DNA of 64,000 nt from Prionace glauca (Eukaryota > Chordata > Chondrichthyes > Carcharhiniformes > Carcharhinidae): the NCBI GenBank assembly GCA_037974335.1, contig CM075733.1, positions 39,831,959-39,895,958 of the forward strand, read 5' to 3'. The stretch's first letter is position 1, and each line of letters begins with the position of its first letter. Under the pieces are notes generated by a model that saw only the letters and a list, made by a program, of their open reading frames with translations, was not told the origin of the DNA and did not search any database. The position numbers and the translations under genes were made by a program. This document shows positions 22,258 to 35,000 of the stretch, one piece after another.

Positions 22258-24002
22258 TTATGTCTTCTTGAAGATCAGGACCTCAGATTGTTGTAAAGAG
22301 AGGTTGAAGATGTTTGTGAATATGCCCTCCAGCACAATCACATCCAGGCTAGTTGCCTTCCACGGGTTGATCTTCGAGAAGGCTGTTCTGTCATTTGCAA
22401 TGGTGACCTTGAATACAAGTTCATCTGAGAATTCTGGGGTGGAGCGTGTGCTCTCACTGATCTCTTGCTCAAAACTGGTGTAGAATGCACTGAGTTCATC
22501 AGGGAGGGGTGCATTAGTGCCAGTGATTTTACTTGCCTTCATCTTGTAGCCTGTTATGTCTTGCAGACCATGTCATAGTCAGTTGGGGTCCATGTGGCTA
22601 GCCTGGAACAATACTGTCTTTTGGCATCGTTGACAAATGTCCTTCAAACATATCTGGCTTTCTTCTATACGTCAGGGTTGCCTGACTTGAATGCCTCAGA
22701 CCTAGGCTTCAGCAAGCAGTGGATATCCCAGTTCATCCATGGTTTCTGGTTGAGAAACATGTGGATCTGCTTCTTTGACCGTCTTCTACACATGAAGTCA
22801 GTTACCTTGGTGGCATCCTTGTTCAGGCTGGTCAGTGTTTTTAAATACTGACCAGTCCACTGACTAAGCCATCCTTGGCAGATCATCAGATGCTTCAGAC
22901 CAACAACGCATGACTTTTTTTTTGATGAGTTCTCCTGTTTGTTTTTGCTTGTAAGCCGGGAGCAGGAGCAGTCTTGTGGTCTGATTTGCCAAAGCAGTAG
23001 ACATATTTGATATTTAGGTAGGATGTTTGGGGGCTGTAGTGGAACAGTTGTGTTGGTGGTGCCTTGGTTGGACACTCAAGCTTGGCCTGATTGAAATCCC
23101 CACTCACAATGAACAAGGTCTTGGGATGTTTTGCCTTAAGGCTATTTGTAGTGATGTATATTTCATATAGCACGGTCTTCATTATCCGCACTGGGTAGGA
23201 TATAAACTGCTGTCAGGATAACAGAAGTGAACTTCCGCAGAAGGTGGTAAGGGCAGTATTTTAATATCAGGTATTCTCGATTTGGATAGCAGAAACTAAC
23301 CAGTGTTGATATGTCTGGACACCATGAGGTGCTAACTAGGAACCAGACCCCACCTCCCTTAGCTTTGCCTGAGGCTGCTATACAGTCCATTTGGGGGATT
23401 AAGATGCTTTCTGGTTGTAGGGCACTGTCCGGAGAAGGAGTGAGTCACGACTCTGTGAAACAGTGTACACAGCATTCCTTCAGTTCTCTTTGAAAAGCGA
23501 GTCTAAATTCATCTAGCTTGTTTTCCAGGGATAACTTCAGACAAGAAAATATGAAGAGATTCATTATTTAATGGTTTGTAAAGCAAACCATTAAATAATG
23601 GAGCTGTTTCAATGAGTTGTGTAGGATCTGTATACATTGCAAACAGGTTAAATAATATGTAAATATTGACAGCTGTTGATTTGCAGGAAATGTAAGTATT
23701 GTAAGTTACACAATACCCACAATTAAAGCAAATCTTTTCAAGAGAAAAAAATCTGTACTTTAGTGAATTCAACGTCTTGTGTAATGCTCAAATCCTGTTT
23801 TTATTGCTGGGATCATACCAGCTCATAGCTTGGTTTATTACATCATATATTACTAGAAATGTTTTCAATTGTAATAACAGGTTTCCTGAGGAAAATGTGA
23901 TCCACTACTCAAACACAAGATTGATGGTCCTGTGGACAGTTTTAGATTTGGAAAGGAACCTCCACACAAACAAGTCAGATGTTGAACATGTGAAATCTCA
24001 CT

Positions 24003-24345
24003 ATCATAGAATCCCTACAGTGCAAAAGAGGCCATTCAGCCTGTTCAGTCTGCACCCACTCTGTCAGAGTATCTTACCCTGGTCCTCTCTCCTTGTTCTA
24101 TATCTGTAACCCCACATTTACCATGCCTAACCTACACATCTTGGGACACTAAGGGGTAATTTAGCATGGTCACTCCATCTCACCTGCACATCTTTGGACT
24201 GTGGGAGGAAACTGGATCATCTAGAGAAAACCCATGCAGAGACAGGGAGAACATGCAAACTCCAGTCACCCAAGGTCAGAATTGAACCCAGGTCCCTGGA
24301 ACTGTGAGGCAGCAGTGCTAACCACTGTGCCACCCTAAAAATTTA
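24003..24345 (-). repeat. tRNA-derived SINE, full length
   Basis: Complement of the common SINE: tail ATAGAATCCCTACAGTGCAA, body CATCTTTGGACTGTGGGAGG, head GCTAACCACTGTGCCACCC at 24340. Confidence 0.9.
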
Positions 24346-24364
24346 ATTCTCCTTGCCATTTGTT

Positions 24365-24495
24365 CTGTATGTTCAACCTGTTTGACCGCATTATAAATGC
24401 ACTTCCCATGGCCATCAAGTGCTGGGCTGGGACTCAAACCCGGAACTTCTGGCTCAGAGGCAGGGACACTGTCCACTGTTCCAGATTTTTAGTTA
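24365..24495 (-). repeat. tRNA-derived SINE head, second type
   Basis: The minus strand shows AGTGTCCCTGCCTCTGAGCC and CCGGGTTTGAGTCCCA, a tRNA A-box/B-box pair unlike that of the common SINE. Confidence 0.6.
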
Positions 24496-24899
24496 TAAAC
24501 TGGAGTAATTGATCACTTCAGTTCTTGTAGCTAAATGCAAGGAACCACATTTTTAATTAGAATACAAATCAAGCTCCCATTTCCCAGATGGAGGTCCACA
24601 CAATTCAGATTACATCAAGTTAAATTGTTTTGATTTAAGCGACATTTTGGTGATGTTCTTTGATTCTATGAAAACTTTAAAATTCATTATTCAGTTAGCA
24701 AACAAGACTGAAAATTTAGTGTAAATTTGTGAACTGTTGGCAGTTTGTGGGTTCATTTTCCACTTATGAAACTTACCTAAATTTCAGAGGCCTTGTATCA
24801 GCAATGGAAAATTCTATTGAAATCTGAGCAAACATCAAAGCTGCACATCTCAGATAGTACATTAATTAACTATATGATTCATCAATTCCTTCCTAATTT

Positions 24900-25455
24900 T
24901 GAAGTCACATTTTATTTGTTTCTGACCTCATTTATGCCATCTCGGATACAACTTTTTACTGCCTCCATTAACATAATCCAGACTCAGCTCGTGCTGCTGA
25001 AATGTTGACCCCATACTTATCTTTAGATTTGACTACTCCTGACTGGTCTCCCAATTCTTACCATTCTTGGTCATCCAAAACTCTGCTGCCAGTGTCTTAA
25101 GGTATAGAGGATCCTGTTCCCCTATCCCCCTCAGCTCAGAGTCGAGCAATATCTTGATTTAAAAATTCTTATTTTCAATTTCTTCCATTAGTCTTGCTCC
25201 TCCATCTCGGTGATCTTTCCAGCAACACAACTCTGAGATTTCTGCACTTTTGATACCAGTCTTTTGTGCATTCACACCATTGACGTCTTCAGTTACCTAG
25301 GCTCAAGCATTGGAATTCAGTTTCTATTCCTCGAAACCTCACTTTCCTCCTTTTTAAGACACTTAAAATCTATCCCTTTGACAGTAAGCTTTTAATCATC
25401 TGACTCAACATTTCCTTTTGTGGTTGGTATTTGTTTTATAATGCTTACACATCTT
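24900..25455 (+). mobile_element. L2-like LINE 3' part
   Basis: The CTGACTGGTCTCCCAATTCT, CATCCAAAACTCTGCTGCC and TTTTATAATGC blocks follow the same order as in the copy at 370-1440. Confidence 0.7.
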
Positions 25456-25922
25456 AAATGATGTTGCAAGTGTAAAATGGATCAGTTACTGAAAAAAAAC
25501 TGATCACAATCTTTTCCAAAATATTTTGCAGAAAAAACTCAGTTTACTTTAACGATGAAATGTTGACTTACATTGTCTTTAAAAGAATAAGTGACAAGTT
25601 AAGAAAGCAACATTCTGACCAAATCAAAATCATATACTTTGATAAAAACACAAATATTTGGCTTCAGACTGGGGATGATGCAGCTTTGTATTTTGTTCCT
25701 GTAATAATAGAAAATCTCACACCAACTATATAAATGACCCAACAACTTAAAAGGTTGTGTAACTTGCAGCATAATTACATGAAAACATCCATATTATGTT
25801 TGGCATATATGTTTCTGACACCCACTAATTCATATTTATCAAATGTGCAGATGCATTGCTTTTTTGACTGTGATTTGTTAAAATGTTTGACAATTAAATT
25901 GCAGGACTGTTTCTTTTGAAAC

Positions 25923-26067
25923 TCAGACACCAAACAGAATTCGAAGATCAGCCAGTGTGAGCTTGGTAAAGGATCCGCCAGTTCCTGACAGGACCTTCTT
26001 TGCTAGCTCCTTTTTCTTCTCCTGAAGATCAAAGATTTTGTCCTCAATAGTGCCCTTGCATACAAAC
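25923..26067 (-). CDS. TTF2: TTF2 last coding exon
   Basis: Encodes [32 protein letters not shown] and [15 protein letters not shown], then a TGA at 25923-25925. The human end is LTLADLRVLFGI. The 3' UTR runs left into AT-rich sequence; no polyadenylation site was assigned. Confidence 0.97.
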
Positions 26068-29000
26068 CTGGAGGGAAACATAATTTTCTTTAGCAAAAAA
26101 ACCACCATTTAAAAATAAAAACCACCGTTTGATTTACTCTTGTGTAATGAAATCTAATTTACTACAAATTACACCACTTTAGATATTTTACAGCAGTATA
26201 TCACTCACGATTTGTTGAGATGGAGAAAGCAATAAGTTCTAACATTAGTTGCAATAATTACAAGATGCATCTGAAACTGGTGTAAATTGACATTGATTTC
26301 AGGACACACTGACTCAGAAAAGGCAGCAGATTACCAAACAGACATGGAACAAACAGTCTGTTCTTTTTAACACGGCATAAGAAGCCGGTGTAGACATTTT
26401 TCTCTAAACTAATGCAAAAATACCAAGAACATTGGTATTAATGTAATTTCTGACTGTGGCACAAACTGAACCAAGTGATGTTATTAATGTTCTCATTTTG
26501 AGAGGCTGACTGGCTAAGGAACAGCAGCAAGTTATCCGGCTCTTTGAGCATATTATACCACACAATGAGATCATAGCTGGTCTACGTCCTACTGTATTAT
26601 TTGCCTTGGCCTGCAAAAATCTACTGATCTCAGATGTGCTAGCACTGACTGCTTTGCGAGAGAGAACCTAATGATTCTACCATCCTTTGTGTAATGATGC
26701 ATTTCCTAAATTGTCTCATGTAAGCTCCGATTTTGATTTTAAAATTACTCCCCATGTCCTAGATTCTCCAACCAGCTGAATATATTTTTCATTATCCTTT
26801 TCAAACATTTTCAAAATTCTAAAAGCGTCAACTCAAATTGTCTCATTCATTTTCCAGGAATATAAGTCTAGTGCAAACAATCATTTCTCAATATAACACA
26901 TTGATCCTAGCAACACTCCAGTAAACTGTATTGTACTCTTTCCAATGCCTAAAATGTGCTGCCCTGAACTGTACACCATATTCTTGAGCTGGTCCAGCTA
27001 AGGCTTTTTAAACAGATGTAGCAAAACTTACTGCCCCTGTATTCTAGCCCTTTAAATACAAGGACTTTTTAAAATTATTTTGTACTTTACTGTAACATTT
27101 TAGCCAGGGTACATGAACCCCCTTGATCTCTTTGGACCTCCAATATTCCTAGATTTTCACTACTTTAAAAAACACAGATTCATCCATTTTTTTGTCTGAA
27201 ATGGACAACCATATAGTTGTCTGATTTGAATCCATACGCCACAATTTAACACACTCAAGGTTGCTTGTAGATTATGTTTTTGTCTACTGATATCACTGAC
27301 AAACTTGGATAACACAATAGAACACCATATATCTAAATTATTAACAAATATAACAAATGTTTGTGGCCCCAGAACAGAAACTTGTACGACTGCACTGCTT
27401 ATTCCCTCCAATTTGAGAGCACATCCATTTTCCACTGCCTAACTAACCAATCTCCAGCTAAGCCAATAATCTCAATTCCACATGCTCCTCATAAATGGAG
27501 CATTGTAGAATATCTTCTGGATTTAAGCAAAGTTACTGCTATAGTTACTTTGTCCTTCTTAAATATTGGAGTTACATTTGCAATTTTTCAATCTAAAAGC
27601 TCCAGAATCGAAAGATCTTTCGAAAAATTATGGCTAAAGCATCAGCAATTTTCTCAGTTCCTTTTTAAGAAAAGGGATGGAAATCATCAGGAAATCATCG
27701 AGGATTTGTCAGTTTTTAATCGCATTACTCCTGCTGGTAGTGTTTCCTTACTTATGGTAACTTAGTAAGTTCCAGCTCTTGATTCACTGAGTTTCTCTGG
27801 AATATCAGGCATATTAATCATTTCCTTGATTGCCATCTCCTTACTTTCATTCGCAATAGCACCCACATCAGTTTTTGAATACTGTGGCCAGTTCTTCAAC
27901 AAAAACACATTCAACTTAGAAGCATCCTATATTTAAAACCAAAAGCAAAAGACTGTGATGGACATTTTCCAAAATTAGCCAAATTCTGCTTCCTAGCACT
28001 CCACAGGACGTTGAAAGCATGGATGAAATCACAGTGCCTTTTCAATAGACAAGTCAAGACACAGCTAATGAAGACATCAGACCACACAAGTATGTGTCTA
28101 CAAACTGTATAACTGGGGGTGAGGGGTGGGGTGAGCTTCTGGATTTGGAGCCATTGTGGCTGAATGTGCCTTGCAAATGTGAATTCCAGAGAACTTTATC
28201 ACTGGAGCAAAACCTACTGGAAATCTTAATCAGGATCTTTCCTCTCGCTACCATCTTCAAATTGTAAATGACTCCTGAACCAGAGAACCTTTTGATTAAA
28301 ATGAAATCAACCTGATATAATCAGGACCTTCTCCATTGAAACTGCTGTTATATGTTAATAACCTATTCATGAAGTTTTGTGATATGCAAGCAGACAGATT
28401 TGGAAGGATTTTGCGACAATCTTTGACACAGATTTTTGGTTTAATGCCTTTGCAGGTACCTGTGCACAGTTACATTCTTGTGTTGCCCCACACGATAAAT
28501 TCGATCTGATGCCTGTTCCTCCAATGCTGGATTCCTGAAAACAGATTAGGTATTTATACAAATTTGAACTATCTTGAGTACAAAAGGTCATTTAATTGAG
28601 GAATTCAATAACCAATATATTCTGTTGACTCCATTAATTTCAATACTATATCAGTTTTAGATTTATCAACGTATTTTTGACAAAATAACTGATTTGTGAA
28701 GACTTCATGCCAAAGACATGAAGCAGGTGCATAGGACATATAAAATGAAACAAAGTTTGATTAAAAAACATGCATAAAATACTTTAGAACATTCCATCAG
28801 CATTTTCATAAATAATGCACAAAATCAACACAAAAATATTGAAATTGGTGTCTGAAGATGATTATCTGAAATTGGTTTAGGTTTCTTGGTAAGAAGTACT
28901 AGGTCATTGATTGAGAAGTTCCCATTCTTAGCTGAGCAATGGGAGGAGGAGGAGCTGGAGGGGGAAGCTGGGCTGAGCACTTGAGATGCTGTCACCACCA

Positions 29001-32000
29001 AATGAGGGAAAATCATTTCAAAAAAACCTAAGAGAGCCAATGAAGGATTATTTTGTGATTAGAGCAGTCTTGATTGAAGCTTGGAGGTTGCACCTTTAAA
29101 TTTAAAGAGGCAGTGATTGAAAACTCCAAAGATGTGCAGGTTAGGTGGATTGGCCAAGCTAAATTATCCTTTAGTGTCGGGGGATTAGTTAGGGTAAATG
29201 TATGGGGTTACAGGGATAGGGCTTTGATGGAATTGTGGTCGGGTTTGACTCGATGGGCCAAATGGCCTCTTTCTGCACTATAGGATTCCGTGAAGTGGAA
29301 TGTGAAAAAAGAAAGGAATTTGAGGAAAAGGTGAAAACTAATTGCACAAATAAAATTAAAAAACATTCTTAATAATTCAAGAACAAAACAAGGCAAAAAA
29401 ATCACTTCTTAAATCCCATCTCTACAAAGCATATGGCAAAGAAAAGCATTGATGATAATGGGATTGAAGCGAACACACCCAAATATCTGGGTCATTTAGA
29501 TCCAATGATTATTTATATCTAATATCATTATTGCCAATTATAAATTTGCAGTGTGCTGGTGTTCATAAGTAATAAATTGATAACTAAAATTTTGAAATCA
29601 GTTTACACTGCGACTTTTAAAAAAACTATCTTTTTGCACAAAGTAGCAAGCATATATGCTCTTTCGTGACCAAATTTTAATATTGTCTGTAATTATCCAC
29701 AGTACAGACGATTATCTTACCAGTGCATATCCAATAGGAAGAGATGGTTGCCACCAATGAGGTTCAAACCCACACCCCCAGCACACAAAGAAACCAATAT
29801 GACCTGCGGTAAGAGAGAGAGACAGTGAATTTAGAACGGAAATATTCCCAAGATAATCAAGTCTTAAAAATGACACATTATTGATAACTCAGGTTTGAAT
29901 GAAGGATACTTGTATTTAAACAGTGAATGAACCAGGTATATATTTGACTATAGGAGCAGAATTCCCAATGTTATCAGACTGAACTTTTATCGTATTTTTA
30001 ATAAAAATGTGCCTCATTGTTGAAGTTCCTGGTGAATAAACCATTGCTTGCAAACCACTGTGTAAAATGTTGTTATATTTTGTCCAATTTTCTTTCCATC
30101 TCTCAAGCTGTGGATAGTGCTATGGGTTCCAGCAGTATTGTCATATGTCAGTCACGCATCTATTCTTAATATACAGGGTAATATGTGAGCATTTACAGAG
30201 TTATTTGCCAGGTGATAAAAGAACAAAAAGTCAAACCAAGCCTAACTCTCACTCTTCTAAACTTAAGTTGACCAATCGTAAGTATTAGAGGGATGTCAAC
30301 AACCAAGTTATCACCAATCAATATCTTCAGGAAAGAGAATTGCAAAGAAAATAAATTAACATTCTGGATCTGTGATTCTTTCCTCAAGTAAATTCCAAAC
30401 AGCAGCCAACTGGTACCTGAGGTCCTTTAGGGTTCGTGTTAAATTCCTCCACCAAGTCCATGCGATGTTTAGGAGTTACAGAGCCATCCAGAATAACGTA
30501 GCTTATGCTCATTCGATCCACGTGGCCTGCCACGACATGCAGCATGCTGGTCCACTGAGATATTATTACACTGAGAGAAATGAACAGTAACAGTTATGTG
30601 GGACAAAATGGTTTAAATAGCCGCATCAAACTGGGAATATAAAAAAAAGTGCAAGGTTATAGTTACATACACAGCAGTCTAATTCCCCCACTGTAGTCAG
30701 AATGGCTAACATGGAAAACACTGCTGACTTAATTTGAGTGAGGAAAAAGCAGTTTATATGATACTATTCATATGATCAAGATGTCTCAAAATATTCTACA
30801 GCCAATGAATTAGCTTTGAATTATAGTCACACATATAATGCGAGCAAAAAACATAAGTTAATTTGCTGTGATGTGTAATGTATCTCTTAACTCGCCCTTT
30901 ACAAAGCTCATGTCAGAATTTGATAAAATACTCACCTCTTTGTATTAATGTGGCAACAACTGCAAGGTGCTCGATGATCCAAACTAAAGCAGTTAATTTT
31001 ATCATTGTCCCAACTGCTGTATTTAATATCAAACCCTTTCACTACTAACACAGTACAGTAAACATAACCTATAGGATGTGTGCTGCACTAACTCAAAAGT
31101 TACTTCAACAATATTTTCTCCTACCGAGGATGAGAGCCAAAATACCACAGAAACATCACTCCCAGGTAATAGATATGCCGTGTTGACTTGGATTTATAGT
31201 AAACTTCCATCATTTGTGAATCCCTCTATCATGACGTTCTAGATATAATCATGATTCGTAGCCCCAAGACTTCACTCATCCATGGTGAACTCTCACCATT
31301 CCCATATCGTTCTCACGGAGAAAGCGTGCACTGCCTTGTGTAAATTCACCCTCATTGTCACTCTGTTAACATCCTAGAATTCCCTCTGTAACACTGTGGA
31401 AACAGTTCTGCCATAAGGATTGTACACCAGTGTTCCAAAAAAACCCACCACCACTTTTTCTGGTACAAGTAATAAAGTGGCCTTGCTAGCACCACACAAA
31501 TCTCAAAAACAAATTTAAAAAAGGTACAGATGTTGCTGGTATCAGGAAGTATTAGTGAAAATGACTCGCTCTTCAGCCTGAGGGCAGTTAATATTTATTT
31601 ATGACTAATGATTACTGCAGTTTTTAAAATTATTTAGGAGTGATTTATTTTCCTGCTTTGAACCTTGCTCTAGACTATCTGGGAATACACAGGATCACTA
31701 TATTTTGACTCTGTTTTCCGCCCCAGGTAGGGCTTTTCAGGAGCAGATATATCATTCCCGAAATCAAACCATTAAGAGGAGGAAGAGAGGATGGAGGGAA
31801 AGAGTGAGACAGCTTCCCACAACCTTCAGCTCCCCACCAAGAATATACACATAAAAGAAATCCTGTAAATGACATTAATGGGAGGGTGTGTACAATGCTG
31901 AAGGGGGCATGTCACCAAAAGGGCAGCAGAAAAATTGCATAAAAAACACATTTGCTCAGTCTATGGAGGTCACATCCAATCTCAACACACTCAGCCAGTC

Positions 32001-35000
32001 ACTTCAGGAAGGCATGAGGAAATCTGTGTCACTGGCCATGAATATGTCAGATGACGTGATTTTCTGCAGAGCTTTATTGTCCCCCTCAGCATAGTTCATA
32101 AGGTGAGTTTCCTTCTTTTTGTTCTTCACCATCAATTCCTATTGCTGCACTGGACCTACACGAAACAAGGGTATCCGCTAAGAATAGGTTAGCATAAGAA
32201 CTATGGGTTTAAAGAGGTGGAACATGTAGAAGGTTGCATCTAAAAACTGTGCCCAAACAAGGAATAAAAGAGCAGGCAGTAGGATATCATCCAGTCCTCA
32301 TCAGGCTACTGAATTTCTTGAAAGGCTGTTCTGCGTTTCTGGCTGGGGGCAACAGAATTGGCACCTCGCCATATAACAAGCCAAGCGTTTTCCCCTTCTC
32401 ATTGAGACTCAGCAGTTACATATCCTTTACTGAAGAGGATTGCCTCAAGGTCCATACCAGCAACATTTTGTGTCTTTTTTTTGTTCCTTTCTGGCTGCCT
32501 TTAGCATGTTCTCTTGCAGATATTACTGATAATTGGAACAGCACGGTCACTGGCTTTGCACAGGAATCATCAGCAGTTGTTCAAATGGTTCAGCTCGCCT
32601 GGGCACCAGCAAGCAATATTAGTCTGTACTTTCAGCACAGCAATATTTCCACAGCCATGGTGCATTACAGAAAAATATAAAGATGTACAGCTTTTAGTTA
32701 CCACTGAGAAAACATCTTCTCATCACCTAAATGATTTCCTAAAATATAAATCCTTCTTAGAAACGTACCATTTTTGAGGTTCTGGGCTACTTCTTATTTC
32801 TTTTAATTCCTGTAAGAGCGCAGAAATCTGGCAACAAAATGAATAGCATATAAAAGGAGAGAACTGATGCAAAACATTATTATTTGATCATTACATTTGT
32901 GGTCCAGAGTCAACAACTTTACATTCCATATGTATGCCCTATACCCATTAGATCATGATGATTCACTACTTCTACTTCTGAATGAGCCAAAATTTCCTAT
33001 ACCCGCCACAAACTTCATACCACTGCCACCAACTTCCTCCCCTTGCCACAATGTTAGGCAGAAGCAAACAACAATCTCCACAATGCGTGTCTGACTCCTA
33101 GCTGAATTTCTCCCCCTTTCCTTTTCCCCAATACAAAGATAATTTACTCTCACCTCCAACAACACCCATTCCAGCTCAACCTCAGCTCATCCTTTGCCTG
33201 ACCCCTCATACAAGTCTCTACCACCTCAACACTCAATTACGCTGTTGCTTTCATGTCCACCCTCCAGGAAATTCAGCTCATTCTAAACACCAATGACTAC
33301 ATCCTGTCCCATATGATACCCAGCTAGCCTATCAGAATCGTCAGTGACCTACATAGGCACCCAGTCAATCAACATCTCGCATTTAAAATTCTTATCCGCC
33401 TCTGAATTTAAATCCCTTTATTTAAATCTGCTCCTCAGCCATATAATTCCACATTCCTTGGATTCTTATGTATTCTACTTCCCTTCATCTTATTGTTCCT
33501 TCAGCTGCTTCATGCCATGTTCTAAAGCTATCTCTGCCTCTTCACCTAATAACTCACTTTTTTAATTAAGATATTGATCACACCAAAGCTCTCTTTGGCT
33601 TAGGGCTGATTTTTGCTTAACTTTGGAATGTTTTCTACATTAAGTTAATACAGGTGAAATTTCTTCACCCAAATGGATGTGAATCTGTGGAATTCCCTGC
33701 CCAGTAATGCAGTTGAAGTTACCTCACTGAGTGTTTTTAAGGCAAGGATGAGTCCATGAAAAGATCAACTATGATCTTACAAAATAGCAGGGCAGGCTCA
33801 AGGGGCCAGACGACCTACTCCCACTCCTAGTTCTAATATTCTTATAGAAATACCAAGTTGTTGCATAATTATGCTTTTGCGAAGTTAGTCCAAGTTTAAC
33901 AGTATTTTTCTCAATATTTAAATCTTAATTTAGATTGATTGATCGTTCATTATAAATGTAATTGGTACTTAATATTAAAATGCACTACACTAGTTCTTAT
34001 GCAATATTGAGTGGTTTTTAGGCCTCACATTATTCAAAGAGCAGTGAGAACCCTCAGTTATCTGATCCAATATCTCCTTCTGTACCAGCATAATAAAAAA
34101 ATAAATTACCTGGTCAGTCATTTCATTCGGAGGGGGGCTGCAGTTGACAAGTTAGGCTGCCATTATCGTGGCACTTTGGGACATTGAGAATTTGGTGACA
34201 TAGCAATTTGCAATTAATGTGGAAAACATTCCAACGTGTTTTGTAGAAATGTAAAGTTTTAAATGTCTTTATGTGAAAACACTTGAGGCTCACAAGCACA
34301 GCACAATGTTCTTAAAAATTGTACATTACATTAAAATTCCATTTGAGAATAAGTTCACTATTTTATGTTCCACCATCTGAATATACCTTAGTGCTTTTTC
34401 TGGTGCTCTCAAACAGGTGTGCTTTGAAACTGGTGCCGTTCAAGGTTACAGTTGACTTAGTGTCACAGGTTGTGACCTCTGACAATGATAATGCATTCAG
34501 CTGTTCCTCCAGTGAGAGGGTAATGCCCTCAGATTCCATCTCAGTTTGACTCAGAGCCTGTAATTCAAGACAAAAGTCACTTAAAAAAATAGAAACACAA
34601 CCAAAATAAATTGGTCAGTGCAGCTGCAGATTTCTTTTATAGAAGACACCAAGCTAGATGAATCAAATTACCTTTACCACCTGCTTTGGCTTTTGTTTTT
34701 TTTTCCCCCACATGCTAGGCAAACCTGAGTGTTGACCAAAGACAGGTTGATTTAATTTCCTGCTCTCAACTACAAAGAGGGCACAATGTTGAGCATTGCT
34801 GCCTCACAGCTCCAGGGACCTGGGTTCAATTCTGGCCTTGGGTGACTGTGGAGGTTTGCTTCTCCCTTCGTTTGTGTGGGTTTTCCTACCACAGTCCAAA
34901 ACTGTACATGTTAAGTGGATTGGCCATGGAAAATGTGGGGGGTTACGAAGATCGGAAAGGGAAGAGAGCCTGGGTAAGATACTCTGTCAAGAGTTGGTGC

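Larger units (their letters stand above)
19760..23500 (-). mobile_element. L2/Rex1-like LINE, split by a nested CR1
   Basis: On the minus strand from the right: endonuclease-end and linker (NKKPWMN-like block near 22740), RT fingers (INPWKATSLDVIVLEGIF and FTNIFNLSLQQSE, 22430-22270), a break, then RT palm (LNTGALQGCDLTPLLYSYTN near 20500) and C-terminus (RCLGKAASIIKDP, 20085). Old, with changes in every frame. A CR1 of opposite orientation occupies 20940-22257. Confidence 0.75.

Noticed and set aside
23777-24109. 110-codon plus-strand frame with hydrophobic start, considered as a further Ig receptor exon
   Set aside because: Its second half runs into a minus-strand SINE and no fitting acceptor in the right phase was found.
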